Source of the DNA: Actinomycetota bacterium
GTDB lineage: Bacteria; Actinomycetota; UBA4738
Assembly (NCBI GenBank): GCA_005888465.1
Contig: VAYJ01000190.1
Coordinates: 2,066 to 7,479, forward strand
Direction of reading: 5' to 3'
DNA length: 5,414 nt
Part shown: positions 5,008 through 5,414 of the stretch, piece by piece
Numbering within the stretch: the first letter of the stretch is position 1
Layout: each line of letters opens with the position of its first letter
Notes under the pieces: model-generated
The model's database searches: none
Seen by the model: only the letters and a program-made list of their open reading frames with translations
What the model was told of the DNA's origin: nothing
Program-made: the position numbers and the translations under genes

Positions 5008-5414
5008 GTGCGCCGCCGAAGCTGGAAGCTGGGTCCCTTCCTCATCGTCGCGGCGCTCGCTTTGTCCGCTTGCACGCCCGGCAAGTCCTACCGGTTCCCG
5101 TCCGTGCGGATCGACGCGACGGTGAACCCCGACGGTTCGCTCACGCTCGTCGAACAGCGGACGTACGACTTCCGAGGCCACTTCCACTTCGCCACGTTCA
5201 CCGTCGAACACAAGCAGTTCGACGACGTCATCGACTTCCACGTGCGCGAGGGGACCACCGACTACGCCCCCGACGGCGTCGATACACCCGGCCACGCTTC
5301 GTACGACGATCCCGTGCTCGAGGGGCCGGGCGGGTTCAAGTTCAAGGCCACCTGGTGGTTCGACGCGGCGAACCAGCACCGGACGTTCACGATCAGCTAC
5401 CGGGTGCTTTGTGC
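5008..5414 (+). CDS. DUF2207-like putative lipoprotein (3' end outside window)
   Basis: From GTG at 5008 the frame stays open to the window edge, giving 135 residues of an incomplete protein. The N-terminus has a basic start (RRRSWK), a hydrophobic core (about 9-20) and the lipobox LSAC, with the modified Cys at residue 22, so it should be exported and lipid-anchored. Next comes 'SYRFPSVRIDATVNPDGSLT' (27-46) followed by 'LVEQRTYDFRGHF', which matches the opening of the DUF2207 domain: a strand with Asp/Asn-Pro-DGS, then 'V.E..tydF.G.F'. DUF2207 proteins are usually membrane-anchored with transmembrane segments near the C-terminus, which would lie outside this window. Function is unknown. GTG is the first possible start after the in-frame TAA of the upstream gene. 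It might be transcribed with the oxidoreductase or from its own weak promoter. Confidence 0.78.
   Translation, partial: MRRRSWKLGPFLIVAALALSACTPGKSYRFPSVRIDATVNPDGSLTLVEQRTYDFRGHFHFATFTVEHKQFDDVIDFHVREGTTDYAPDGVDTPGHASYDDPVLEGPGGFKFKATWWFDAANQHRTFTISYRVLC

Noticed and set aside
4168..5379. 403-codon minus-strand frame opposite the F420-type and DUF2207-type genes
   Set aside because: It is the complement of two well supported plus-strand genes and reads as low-complexity Val/Glu/Arg sequence.

Overview
The window is high-GC bacterial chromosome, most likely from an actinobacterium (Actinomycetota), perhaps an uncultured lineage. Reasons: hand-counted 60-base samples of core-type genes run at 70-77% G+C; GTG starts and 4-base stop/start overlaps are common; one gene looks like an NADPH:F420 oxidoreductase relative; and several proteins resemble families I know mainly from actinobacteria. 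No tRNA, rRNA, CRISPR array, transposase or phage structural gene is visible.

Layout, left to right. (1) Positions 3-443 (+): the 3' part of a secreted-type gene with a DUF5666-like beta domain. (2) Positions 461-503: a strong 17-bp stem-loop between two converging transcription units, probably a terminator for both. (3) Positions 512-4098: a block of minus-strand genes, read right to left. A DEAD-box RNA helicase (4098-2905) comes first. Next is an unlisted 44-residue Glu/Pro-rich microprotein (2864-2730). It overlaps by 4 bases a long ORF (2733-1507) that joins a Cys-containing N-terminal domain, one membrane segment and a Pro-rich linker in frame to a complete VOC (glyoxalase-like) domain. 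A MmcQ/YjbR-family gene (1505-1128) follows. Last is a conserved hypothetical gene (1131-512) that appears broken by a short frameshifting deletion. (4) Positions 4099-4272: a divergent leader/promoter region carrying two clear Shine-Dalgarno sites, a dyad and an SD/anti-SD pair. (5) Positions 4273-4953 (+): the F420/NADP oxidoreductase-like gene. (6) Positions 5008-5414 (+): the start of a DUF2207-like lipoprotein gene, cut by the window edge.

The minus-strand genes are packed with gaps of 40 bases or less and several overlaps, so at least microprotein to broken gene are probably one transcript, possibly read through from the helicase. The VOC, YjbR and broken hypothetical proteins are small soluble types often found together in actinobacteria and look like an ordinary housekeeping or stress cluster. 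The microprotein plus Cys-domain membrane protein is the unusual part. It has lower G+C (two 60-base samples at 60%), AT-leaning codons, a perfect 11-bp inverted repeat whose loop holds the microprotein start codon, and an in-frame junction with the VOC gene that would put the VOC domain on the wrong side of the membrane if it were truly one protein. This pair is the best candidate for an undescribed system here, but its function cannot be read from the sequence.
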